DNA of 26,354 nt. Origin: a virus. The notes under the pieces are model-generated. The model was not told where the DNA came from. It saw nothing but the letters and a program-made list of their open reading frames with translations, and made no database searches. The stretch lies in IMG/VR virus record IMGVR_UViG_3300042451_002160, positions 1 to 26,354 of that record; one strand, written 5' to 3'. The translations under genes and the position numbers were made by a program. Of this stretch, positions 8,228-16,171 are shown one piece after another; position 1 is the first letter of the stretch, and each line of letters opens with the position of its first letter.

Positions 8228-11202
8228 CGGAGAGTTCTGTGAGTTCTGCTGCTCTTCCTGAGACGGCCCCCGGCCTTGCGCCGTTTTCCTTGAAAGATGC
8301 TCCGGCCTTCATCGAGCGGCAGTTCCCGGTCGGACGCATTTCGGCGGAGGCCTACAAAGAGCGCACTGCTGTGCAAGGCCAGCTTCTCACAACCCTGGGA
8401 ACCTACTGGAAGGGACGAAAGCCACTCATTCTAGTGCGCGCTGCCGTACTCGGCTGCCTTTTGCCCGCGACAGAGGACCCCGCAAGCGATCTCGATGTCT
8501 TCCTCAAGCTCATGGCAATGGACGACGCTGCATTCGGACGACGATTCGATCGTAGCGCTGCAGAGTTTGACCGGCTGTTCCCTTATCAGGCAGGGCAGCT
8601 CACGGAGGCGCGCGGCAAGCGCGTGGGTTGGCGCGAAGGTATATCCAACGCAGACCGGGCGCGCCGCATCGCGGAGTGTTTCGCCACACTACCCTATGCC
8701 GAAAGGCTGAAGCATGTTCGGCGGCCCGAGGAATGCAACGAGACTGACTTGTTGGCGCCCATCTGGCCGTCGGTGAACCGCCATTTGGGCACACGCGCCA
8801 CCAGCATGGCACAGTTGGTCGATCAACTTGGTTTTGCACGCTTTGGACAGCGCCCCCGCCTCGCCGATACATTCTGCGGCGGGGGATCGATCCCGTTCGA
8901 GGCGGCGCGAATGGGTTGCGATGTATATGCCTCCGACCTCAATCCAATTGCCGCGATGCTCACATGGGGCGCGTTTAACATCATTGGCGCCAGTGAAGAT
9001 CTACGTGGAGAAATTGAGGTAGCGCAGAGGCGCTTGGCTGCGGCGGTCGATGCTAAGATCCAGCAGCTTCGGATCGAGCACGACACCGAAAGCAATCGCG
9101 CCAAGGCCTATCTTTATTGCTTGGAGACGCGCTGCCCCCGAACTGGCTGGATGGTGCCGATGGCGCCCTCCTGGATTATTTCCAAGACGCGCAATGTGGT
9201 AGCGAAGCTGGTGCCGGACCACACGGCCAAGCGCTATACGATCGAGATTGAGAGTGGCGCGGATGCAGCCACGATGGCGCAAGCCGAGCAGGGTACGGTG
9301 CAGGGTGGGCGCCTGATCCATCCGATGAATCCGGAGCGCTCCGGCGTGGATATCAAGACTATTCGCGGGGACTACCGTGATGCGGACGGCACGTCTCGAA
9401 ACCGACTACGCCTGTGGGAGAAACAAGATTTTATTCCGCTGCCAGACGATATCTTTCAAGAACGTCTCTACTGCATCCAGTGGATAACTAAAGAAACGTT
9501 GGGCAAGGGCCGCCAGGAGACATTTTTTCGGGCGATTTTGCCTGAGGATGAGGCACGCGAGCGACATGTCGAGGCTATAGTACGCGAGAAGATTATCGCT
9601 TGGCAGAATGCAGGCTTAATGCCTGACATGGCAATCGAGCCGGGTGACAATACCACTCAGCCTATCCGTGAGCGTGGTTGGACGCACTGGCATCATCTTT
9701 TCTGCGCCAGAAATTTGCTTTTCTATTCGATGCTACTCGAAGAAATCAAAAATGAATCTCCTCAGCAGCAGGCGACACTATTGATTTGTTTTGCCAAAAC
9801 ACTCGATTGGGGAAATAAGCTCTGCTATTATGGAACAGGAGCCGCGCGCGAATCCATTAGTCATTTGTTTTCGAATCAAGCCTTCAATACGTTTCTAAAC
9901 TATGGCGTCCGCGGTACGTCGGGTCTTTTGGAGCACATAAATTTAGATTTTGGATTAGTTCAAGAAGTTCCAGGTTCGAGAACTGTGTCCGCCCATTCAG
10001 CAAGAGATATTTGGTGCGATGTCGATATATTTATAACCGATCCTCCTTATGCGGACGCCATAAATTATCATGAAATAACTGAATTTTTTATTGCCTGGAT
10101 AAGAAAAATTGCTCCACTGCCATTCCATGATTGGATATGGGACTCTCGTCGTAATTCAGCGATCAAAGGTAAGGACGAGCAGTTCCGTCGAGACATGGTT
10201 ACCGCGTACGCTGCCATGACAAGAAAGCTCCCTGAGAATGGGCAGCAGGTCGTGATGTTTACTCATCAGGACGCAGGGGTGTGGGCTGATCTTGGCAGTA
10301 TTCTTTGGGCCGCTGGACTTCGAGTGACCGCAGCTTGGAACGTGGTGACTGAAACGCCTAAGCCGGATGGACTTGGGAACTATGTCCAGGGCACGGTCTG
10401 CCTCGTCCTTCGCAAGCGCCAGGGCGCAACCAATGCACGCCGCATGGAGATTGAGGCAGAAATCGAGGAAGCAGTTGTAGCGCAACTCGCCCACCTCAAC
10501 GCCCTGGATGATGCTTGGCATGAGCGCACTAATGCCGAAACGCTCTACACCGATGGCGACCTGACCCTCGCCGCCTATGCCGCCGCGCTGCAGGTCGTCA
10601 CCGCCTATTCCAGCATTGATCGCCAACCGCTCGACCGCGACCTCTACCGCAAGCTAGGCAAGGGCGAGACCACCATGCTGCGCGACCTGGTGGACTATGC
10701 CGCTCAGGTGGCGAACAGCTTGCTGGTGCCGGAAGGTTTCCCCCGCGACATGTGGCGGGACCTGCTGGCTGCCGAGCGCTTCTATGTCCGCATGCTGGAT
10801 ATGGAAGCGAAGGGCTCCGCCAAGGTGGCCGATTTCCAGAATTTCGCGAAGAGCTTTGCCTTTGGCGGCTATGCCGATCTGATGGCCTCCACCACCGCGA
10901 ACGCCGCATCGCTTGCTGGTGCCGCCGATTTCAAAGGCCGCATGCTGGAAGGCGAGGGCTTTGGTGGCACGCAGCTTCGTCAAGTACTCTTCGCCATCTG
11001 GAAGACCATGGAAGGGCGGGAACTTGACCCCAAACGCGGTGTCACGCTGCTGAAATCCGAATACAGTGCCGACTACTGGCAGCGACGCCAGAAGCTGATC
11101 TCGCTCGCTGGCTACATTGCCATGAAGACCGCACGTACTCGCCCTGAAGAAAACGCGGCCGCGCATGAACTGGCCGAGGCGCTGAAGCTCGATAGGGTCT
11201 AG
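8224..11202 (+). CDS. DUF1156 adenine-type DNA methyltransferase
   Basis: A 992-residue protein. The N-terminus has the DUF1156 pattern FPVGRISAEAYKERTA followed by LTTLGTYWKGRKPLILVRA. DTFCGGGSIPFEAARMG (residues 215-231) is the SAM-binding motif I region and DPPY (606-609) is the amino-methyltransferase catalytic motif, so N6-adenine (less likely N4-cytosine) methylation of DNA is predicted. The presumed job is to mark host DNA as self while the operon's nuclease/helicase acts on unmarked phage DNA. The ATG overlaps the DUF3780 stop by 4 nt. Bases about 9420-10150, which include DPPY, are strikingly AT-rich compared with the rest of the gene, while the frame stays open; this suggests internal recombination. 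The C-terminal about 250 residues are helical-looking and unassigned, and may hold interaction surfaces. Confidence 0.92.
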   Translation: MTESSVSSAALPETAPGLAPFSLKDAPAFIERQFPVGRISAEAYKERTAVQGQLLTTLGTYWKGRKPLILVRAAVLGCLLPATEDPASDLDVFLKLMAMDDAAFGRRFDRSAAEFDRLFPYQAGQLTEARGKRVGWREGISNADRARRIAECFATLPYAERLKHVRRPEECNETDLLAPIWPSVNRHLGTRATSMAQLVDQLGFARFGQRPRLADTFCGGGSIPFEAARMGCDVYASDLNPIAAMLTWGAFNIIGASEDLRGEIEVAQRRLAAAVDAKIQQLRIEHDTESNRAKAYLYCLETRCPRTGWMVPMAPSWIISKTRNVVAKLVPDHTAKRYTIEIESGADAATMAQAEQGTVQGGRLIHPMNPERSGVDIKTIRGDYRDADGTSRNRLRLWEKQDFIPLPDDIFQERLYCIQWITKETLGKGRQETFFRAILPEDEARERHVEAIVREKIIAWQNAGLMPDMAIEPGDNTTQPIRERGWTHWHHLFCARNLLFYSMLLEEIKNESPQQQATLLICFAKTLDWGNKLCYYGTGAARESISHLFSNQAFNTFLNYGVRGTSGLLEHINLDFGLVQEVPGSRTVSAHSARDIWCDVDIFITDPPYADAINYHEITEFFIAWIRKIAPLPFHDWIWDSRRNSAIKGKDEQFRRDMVTAYAAMTRKLPENGQQVVMFTHQDAGVWADLGSILWAAGLRVTAAWNVVTETPKPDGLGNYVQGTVCLVLRKRQGATNARRMEIEAEIEEAVVAQLAHLNALDDAWHERTNAETLYTDGDLTLAAYAAALQVVTAYSSIDRQPLDRDLYRKLGKGETTMLRDLVDYAAQVANSLLVPEGFPRDMWRDLLAAERFYVRMLDMEAKGSAKVADFQNFAKSFAFGGYADLMASTTANAASLAGAADFKGRMLEGEGFGGTQLRQVLFAIWKTMEGRELDPKRGVTLLKSEYSADYWQRRQKLISLAGYIAMKTARTRPEENAAAHELAEALKLDRV
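9420..10150. other. AT-rich internal segment of the methyltransferase gene
   Basis: Counting by eye, 10021-10140 has 43 G+C of 120 bases and 9781-9840 has 23 of 60, whereas 10561-10620 in the same gene has 39 of 60. The change is gradual on the left and abrupt on the right near 10150. The reading frame is uninterrupted and the catalytic DPPY lies inside, so this is a coding block of different base composition, not an insertion. Confidence 0.7.
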
Positions 11203-11221
11203 CGCTTATGGGCACGGTGGC

Positions 11222-13966
11222 ATGATCGAACGCTTTTCCTCCCGCCGTGAAGCGCTGGGCCCCGTCCTGACTGCACGCCTTACTGGCGCAACGCACTACC
11301 TCCGCATTGCCGGCTATTTCCGATCTTCCCTGCTTGATGTGGTGGGTGAGGCACTGGAAACAGTCGGTGAGATCAGGGTGATCTGCAACGGGGACCTCGA
11401 CCCGCATGACGTAAAGGTGGCGAAGGCTGCTCGCGACGGCCAGGCGGCGTTGGCGCGCACGCTGGTGTCCTCCTGGCAGGCAACGGAAGACGGGTTGGAT
11501 GTGCTGCTGGCCCGCGAACGCTATCGGCGGCTGCATGGCCTGCTGGCCTCCGGCCGGATGAAGGTGCGGGTCGTGCCGCGGGACGCCAATAATGTCTTCG
11601 TGCACGGTAAAGCTGGCGTGATCGAACATGGCGACGGGCGGGTCTATTCCTTCGTCGGCAGCGTGAATGATTCCGCCTCCGGCTTCCGACATGCCTACGA
11701 GATTCTTTGGGGCGACGAAGATCCGATTGCCGCGACCTGGGTGCGCGAGGAGTTCGAGCATTTCTGGCAGCAGGGCGTGGATCTGCCCGATGCAGTGGTG
11801 AAGCACGTCGCCGCCATGGCGGGCCGGATCGAATATCGCTCGATCGAAGCGGCACGTGATGCGGGCGGCGATGTTGCTACCGATGCTATCTTGGCCGAGC
11901 GCCCAATCTACAAGGGTGGCCAGATTTTGCGGTCCTGGCAGAAGCGCTTCGTACAAAGCTGCGTCGAAGATCGCAGGCTGCATGGCAGTGCGCGCTACCT
12001 CATCGCGGATGATGTCGGCCTCGGCAAGACGCTCTCCATGGCGGCGGCTGCGCTGGTGCTGTCGATGTTGGACGATAAGCCAGTGCTGATCCTGGCCCCA
12101 GCAACGCTGATCTGGCAGTGGCAGGAGGAATTGGAAGATAAGCTCGGCGTGCCAGCGGCGGTGTGGTCAACGCAGAAGAAGTGCTGGCTGGATGGCGAAC
12201 GACGCCCACTGACGCAAAAGGGCGATCCGACGTTGGTGGCGAAGTGTCCCTGGCGCATCGGGATCATGTCCACCGGGCTGATCGTCAATGGCGATGATGC
12301 AGGTGAGCGCGGGGCGCTGGCAAAGAAATCTTTTGGCGTGGTCATCCTTGATGAGGCGCACAAGGCGCGCGCCTCTCGCGGCCAGAACGGACGCGGTGCG
12401 GCGGAACCTAACCAGCTGCTGCGGTTCCTGCGTGGCGCCGCAGGCAAGGCTACCAACGTGATCATTGGCACTGCAACGCCGATCCAGCTCGACGCGGTGG
12501 AACTTTGGGATTTGATGCATGCGCTTGGCCAGGGGGCGCCGCATGTCCTTGGTACGCCCTTTGATGGCGGCGAGTGGATGCGCGAGGAATCGATCCGTTA
12601 CCTGACCGGCGCCAAGGCCTGGCCGATGAATGATACGAACCGTTGGGGCCTGTTTCGTAACCCGCTTCCCCCAGCTGCCGAGCACTCGGTGTTCCGCGAT
12701 GTTCGTAATGATGCCGGCCTCCTCCCACGCGAAGTACTGGGGCCACGGTTCGATGATCTTAGTTCAGATACCCGCACCGATTTCCTGAACGACTTCCAGG
12801 GGCTCGCCGAACGGAACAACCCAATCGTGCGTCGGGTTGTTCGGCGCACCAGGCCAATGCTCGAAGCGCGTGGGCTGCTGAAGCGCATTGGTGTGCTGAC
12901 GCACCCAAAGCCGGATGACGGTCTGCCAACATCGCTATTCAGCGGTGAAGGGCTGGAGATGAGTATTGCCTTCAAGGCCGCCTATGAAGCAGCGGAGGAA
13001 TTCAGTCGTCTTTACGCGCAACGCTTCCCCGGAGCCGGGTTTCTAAAGACCATCCTCCTGCGCCGTATCGGGTCTTCTGCGCGCGCGGGGCTGGAGACGG
13101 CGCGGCATCTGCTGGGCCGGCTCGAGGGGCCGCCCGTTTCTGAAGATGAGGCGAGTGATGAAGGATTTCCCGATGTAGTCCTTCCACCCGAGCCCCAGGA
13201 GATCCAATACCTGCGGGAGGTGGAGCGGAACCTAGCCGCCGTCGTGGCAGGCAGTGATACGGATCCGAAGGTTCAGGTGGTTTTGCATTATCTGCGGGAA
13301 CGCCGCTGGCTTGAAACAAATGGCGCCATAATCTTCAGCCAGTATCGGACGACGGCGGAGTGGGTCCTGGAGGCCCTCTGCGCGGCGTTTCCGGACGAGC
13401 CGGTGGCCCTCTACGCCGGCGGCGCAGCTTCCTTCGTGCAACGCGGCCAGGACCGCCGCACGGCTGCCCGCGAGCAGATCAAGCGACGTATTCAGGATGG
13501 AGAAATCAGGCTGGTCTGCGCCACGGATGCTGCCTGCGAGGGCCTGAACCTTCAGCGTCTTGGGGCGCAGGTGAACATCGATTTGCCGTGGAACCCGTCG
13601 CGGCTGGAGCAGCGGAAGGGGCGCGTGCAGCGCATCGGTCAAGCGCGGGACGACATTCACGTGCTGAACCTGCGCTATGCCGGCACAGTGGAGGATCAAG
13701 TCTACGCGGCGCTGTCTCAGCGCTTCGGCGATATCTTCTCGGTCCTTGGGCAACTTCCAGATGCTTTTGAGGATGACTGGATCTCGGCCGCTCTCAATGA
13801 TCGCACGGCACTTCAGAATTTCTCACAACGGGTAGAATTGGCAAAGCCGCCAATGGAACTGCGTTATTCTCTGGACATCGCCGATGATCAGGGCCTTGAC
13901 TGGGAGTATACGGAGAATGTGCTCTCCTCCCGCGATATCGACGAATGGATGCGGCAGGGATGGTGA
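11222..13966 (+). CDS. PLD-like nuclease fused to SNF2-family helicase
   Basis: A 914-residue protein. The N-terminal about 200 residues are phospholipase-D-like: VHGK with His128 and Lys130, then GSVND at 146-150, the core of one HKD motif. Glu135 replaces the usual Asp. A single HKD motif would require a dimer for catalysis, as in BfiI-type enzymes. Residues from about 240 form a SNF2/superfamily II motor: Walker A DVGLGKT (264-270), DEAH (377-380), GTATP, IIFSQYRTTAEW, and the motif V/VI region with LEQRKGRVQRIGQ. The protein probably translocates along invading DNA and cuts it. It starts 19 nt after the methyltransferase stop and is the last gene of the tight four-gene cluster. Its domain order resembles DISARM's separate helicase and PLD proteins joined into one chain; that parallel is inference. 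Confidence 0.92.
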   Translation: MIERFSSRREALGPVLTARLTGATHYLRIAGYFRSSLLDVVGEALETVGEIRVICNGDLDPHDVKVAKAARDGQAALARTLVSSWQATEDGLDVLLARERYRRLHGLLASGRMKVRVVPRDANNVFVHGKAGVIEHGDGRVYSFVGSVNDSASGFRHAYEILWGDEDPIAATWVREEFEHFWQQGVDLPDAVVKHVAAMAGRIEYRSIEAARDAGGDVATDAILAERPIYKGGQILRSWQKRFVQSCVEDRRLHGSARYLIADDVGLGKTLSMAAAALVLSMLDDKPVLILAPATLIWQWQEELEDKLGVPAAVWSTQKKCWLDGERRPLTQKGDPTLVAKCPWRIGIMSTGLIVNGDDAGERGALAKKSFGVVILDEAHKARASRGQNGRGAAEPNQLLRFLRGAAGKATNVIIGTATPIQLDAVELWDLMHALGQGAPHVLGTPFDGGEWMREESIRYLTGAKAWPMNDTNRWGLFRNPLPPAAEHSVFRDVRNDAGLLPREVLGPRFDDLSSDTRTDFLNDFQGLAERNNPIVRRVVRRTRPMLEARGLLKRIGVLTHPKPDDGLPTSLFSGEGLEMSIAFKAAYEAAEEFSRLYAQRFPGAGFLKTILLRRIGSSARAGLETARHLLGRLEGPPVSEDEASDEGFPDVVLPPEPQEIQYLREVERNLAAVVAGSDTDPKVQVVLHYLRERRWLETNGAIIFSQYRTTAEWVLEALCAAFPDEPVALYAGGAASFVQRGQDRRTAAREQIKRRIQDGEIRLVCATDAACEGLNLQRLGAQVNIDLPWNPSRLEQRKGRVQRIGQARDDIHVLNLRYAGTVEDQVYAALSQRFGDIFSVLGQLPDAFEDDWISAALNDRTALQNFSQRVELAKPPMELRYSLDIADDQGLDWEYTENVLSSRDIDEWMRQGW

Positions 13967-13972
13967 TTATCG

Positions 13973-13998
13973 TTATGCATAATGAGACTCATCTCATT
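13973..13998. promoter_or_regulatory. Two adjacent palindromes before the HEPN gene
   Basis: TTATGCATAA at 13973-13982 is a perfect 10-bp palindrome. Overlapping its end, AATGAGA at 13981-13987 pairs with TCTCATT at 13992-13998 around a 4-nt loop. Both lie in the 49-bp gap between the helicase stop and the HEPN start. They could be an operator giving the HEPN gene its own control, or an RNA hairpin that damps readthrough. There is no T-run for an intrinsic terminator. Confidence 0.45.
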
Positions 13999-14015
13999 TC
14001 TGGGGCACTCAAACC

Positions 14016-14495
14016 ATGATGCCGCATATCCATGTGCTCGACATGATGCGCCGGACAATGGTCAACTTGGAGTTCGTTGAACGCCATTCTGCTAGGAACG
14101 GCCCCTTCGAGGTCACCCAACTCATAAACTCATATCTCGCTGCCCTGGTGCATCCATGGGAAGAACTGATGGCAGACCTGCCGAACACCACGCTTTCGGT
14201 AGCTCGAGCCGCCGGGTGGCCTATCCCTGAGAAGCAAGGCGGTAGTAGTCCTCCCCCAGAAACACTCGGTGATATATTTCGCTTGCTTCGTAATGGGGTC
14301 GCCCATGGCAACCTAACCTTGCTGTCCGATGGGCGCGGCCAGATTCACGCAATCCGCATCGAAAACTACAATCGAAACCAACTGACTTGGCGCGGAGTAA
14401 TCACCGTTGCGGAAATGCGAATACTCCTGCATCGGTTTGTGGCGCTGGTGGAGGAAATCGACCACGAGGCGCGCCAGCCAAAACGCTCAGCTTAG
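14016..14495 (+). CDS. HEPN-domain protein, probable RNase (pEK499_p136-like)
   Basis: A 159-residue protein. ATG 14016 is immediately followed by a second ATG; either could be used and neither has a strong ribosome binding site. LLRNGVAHGNL contains Arg92 and His97, the R-x4-H active-site motif of HEPN ribonucleases, in the RNG-AHGN context I associate with the pEK499_p136 HEPN family. The helical N-terminus with FEVTQLINSYLAAL and a second helix LLHRFVALVEEI fit the HEPN fold. HEPN proteins act as RNases in abortive infection, toxin-antitoxin and CRISPR effectors. No antitoxin gene such as an MNT nucleotidyltransferase adjoins it. It follows the helicase by 49 bp on the same strand and may be the RNA-targeting arm of the preceding system, or an independent gene. 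Confidence 0.65.
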   Translation: MMPHIHVLDMMRRTMVNLEFVERHSARNGPFEVTQLINSYLAALVHPWEELMADLPNTTLSVARAAGWPIPEKQGGSSPPPETLGDIFRLLRNGVAHGNLTLLSDGRGQIHAIRIENYNRNQLTWRGVITVAEMRILLHRFVALVEEIDHEARQPKRSA

Positions 14496-15172
14496 GTTTT
14501 GCGCTACTTTTTTAGGCAGTTGAAAATGCACCGGTAGCTTGTATTTCTCTTTTCGCTTTTGCTGGCCCCCATATCTCAGGCGAGTTTGCTGCTAGCCACG
14601 CCACATTTTCGCCACACAAAAACCAATCCTTTCCAGTAACTTACAACCTCCGTACTAAATCAGCCAAGTCTACAGGTTAGGAGAGAACTGGCCCTCGAAG
14701 CGCAATTTTTGGGCTTTTCCCGGCTTGGCCGGTCAATAGGTTCGCCCCAAAAACCCCAAGACTCCTGCCAAAGATAGGGCCGATCGGGCCGGCGGAGAGA
14801 GCGGATCATTTTGAAACTGGCGGAGGGAAAAGTGAGGTGCTGGAGACGAAGTCTCTGAGTAGAGAGTAGCCAAGCCCTTGATAGGACTGCGGAAACTGGC
14901 GTTTAAGCTCGTTACTAGAAACTACGCTCCTTCCCGCCGGACAGAGACTGCAGCAGCTGCCAGACGCTCTGGTCACAAACGATTTCAGCGATCTAGAAGG
15001 AGTCGAAAGGCCGTCGTGCGTGACAAATTCGCAGTGGCGCCGACGTCGGTCTGCCGCTACACTGACGCCGCTCAATAAGCTTGCTCTGAAATTTCGCAAT
15101 CATTGTGGGAAATCAGAAACAAAGCAAGGCGGATGCAGAGTGAACTCAGTCGCTCGGGACAAGTTGGGAACC
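14496..15172. other. Intergenic region between HEPN gene and the AAA/S8 operon
   Basis: About 680 bp. Short open frames on both strands show no recognisable domain. The DNA holds a nested stem structure at 14706-14753 (listed separately), CCGATCGG at 14780-14787 and a small GAGAC-GAA-GTCTC hairpin near 14843-14855. The promoter of the AAA/S8 pair is expected here, but no confident promoter was found. The frame of the AAA gene stays open back to a GTG at 15020, but those upstream residues do not look conserved. Confidence 0.5.
14706..14753. repeat. Nested inverted repeats in the intergenic region
   Basis: Outer arms TTTTTGGG (14706-14713) and CCCAAAAA (14746-14753) enclose an inner hairpin, CCGGC (14720-14724), TTG loop, GCCGG (14728-14732). 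The arrangement could fold as a two-level RNA or DNA cruciform. Part of it (14704-14723) resembles the sequence at 1088-1106 on the other side of the central defence operon. Confidence 0.45.
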
Positions 15173-16159
15173 ATGACGACCGCTAGGCACATCATTGCCC
15201 TGCTCAAGAGCCACATTGCGGGCGACGAGGATAGGTTCCTCGCCACCGCTATGCAGCTTGCCGCGCATGAAGCCCGGCAAGGGCACGGGAAGATTGCGGC
15301 CGAACTCCGCGATCTCATCGATGCCACGAAGTCGAAAGATGCTGCGATCGGGCGGAAGGTCGCGCCTGTTCCGATGGCGCAGCCAAAAGGTGAGCTCGCG
15401 GCTCTCTTAGCTGTTCGCTACCCCGATCTCCGATTTTCCGAAATGGTCCTTTCAGAGACAATCTCATCTCGCTTACAACGCGTGCTGCTTGAACAACGGC
15501 AGCAGGAAAATCTTCGCTCGCACGGATTGCGCCCGCGCAGAAAGCTTCTGCTCATTGGTCCTCCCGGCGCTGGCAAGACGATGACCGCGGCGTCGATGGC
15601 TGGCGAACTTAAGCTTCCCCTATTCACCGTGGTCCTCGACGGATTGATCACGAAATTCATGGGCGATACTGCTGGGAAACTCCGCCTTGTATTCGATGCG
15701 ATGAATGCGACGCGAGGTATCTATTTCTTTGACGAGTTTGATGCGATTGGCGCAAAGCGTGCCGAACGTAATGATGTGGGCGAGATTCGACGGGTACTGA
15801 ATTCGTTTCTACAATTCCTCGAGCAAGATGACAGTCAAGGGCTGATCATCGCAGCAACCAATCACCCCGAGCTTCTCGATAAGGCACTCTTCCGCCGCTT
15901 CGATGACGTGGTCGAGTATGAGTTGCCAGATGCAGTTCTGGTTCAGCGAATACTCAAGGCGCGACTGACGGCATTCGACACCAGAGGCCTTGCTTGGGAC
16001 GAGGCGGCCGAGGCCGCAGTGGGCCTGAGCCCGGCAGAAGTCGTTCGTTCAGCTGAGAACGCAGCGAAATCAGTGGTTCTTGCTGGAAGAAAGCGCGTTA
16101 CGTTGGCCGAATTGAAGGATGCGATTGCGGAGCGGCGGGAGGCAACACTCTCAAGCTAA
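15173..16159 (+). CDS. ietA: AAA+ ATPase of an ietAS-type defence pair
   Basis: A 328-residue protein. ATG 15173 is chosen because MTTARHIIALLKSHIAGDE is where the family-like N-terminus starts; the in-frame GTG at 15020 would add 51 basic, low-complexity residues. GPPGAGKT (129-136, Walker A), FFDEFDAIG with Asp187/Glu188 (Walker B), AATNHPELLD (sensor 1) and FRRFD (arginine-finger region) define a classical AAA ATPase of the FtsH/spastin type without a membrane segment. The N-terminal about 80 residues are helical and probably bind substrate or partner. The S8 protease gene begins 12 nt after the stop. An AAA ATPase followed by a subtilisin-like protease is the ietA-ietS arrangement, first described as a plasmid-stabilising toxin-antitoxin pair in Agrobacterium and later reported as anti-phage. 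The ATPase is thought to restrain or feed the protease. Confidence 0.85.
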   Translation: MTTARHIIALLKSHIAGDEDRFLATAMQLAAHEARQGHGKIAAELRDLIDATKSKDAAIGRKVAPVPMAQPKGELAALLAVRYPDLRFSEMVLSETISSRLQRVLLEQRQQENLRSHGLRPRRKLLLIGPPGAGKTMTAASMAGELKLPLFTVVLDGLITKFMGDTAGKLRLVFDAMNATRGIYFFDEFDAIGAKRAERNDVGEIRRVLNSFLQFLEQDDSQGLIIAATNHPELLDKALFRRFDDVVEYELPDAVLVQRILKARLTAFDTRGLAWDEAAEAAVGLSPAEVVRSAENAAKSVVLAGRKRVTLAELKDAIAERREATLSS

Positions 16160-16171
16160 GCTGAACCCAAC

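Noticed and set aside
11042-11983. Minus-strand open frame (313 codons) across the methyltransferase/helicase junction
   Set aside because: Overlaps the catalytic PLD region on the other strand and has no recognisable domain or operon context.
4431-13966. Calling the central operon a canonical BREX or DISARM system
   Set aside because: Neither PglZ and BrxL nor DrmA/DrmB is present, so only a functional resemblance can be claimed.
14806-15099. Minus-strand frame of 97 codons in the intergenic region
   Set aside because: No recognisable domain, no ribosome binding site and Ser/Arg-rich translation; more likely spacer DNA.
15020-15172. N-terminal extension of the AAA ATPase from GTG 15020
   Set aside because: The extra 51 residues are basic and low in complexity, and the family-like N-terminus begins at ATG 15173.
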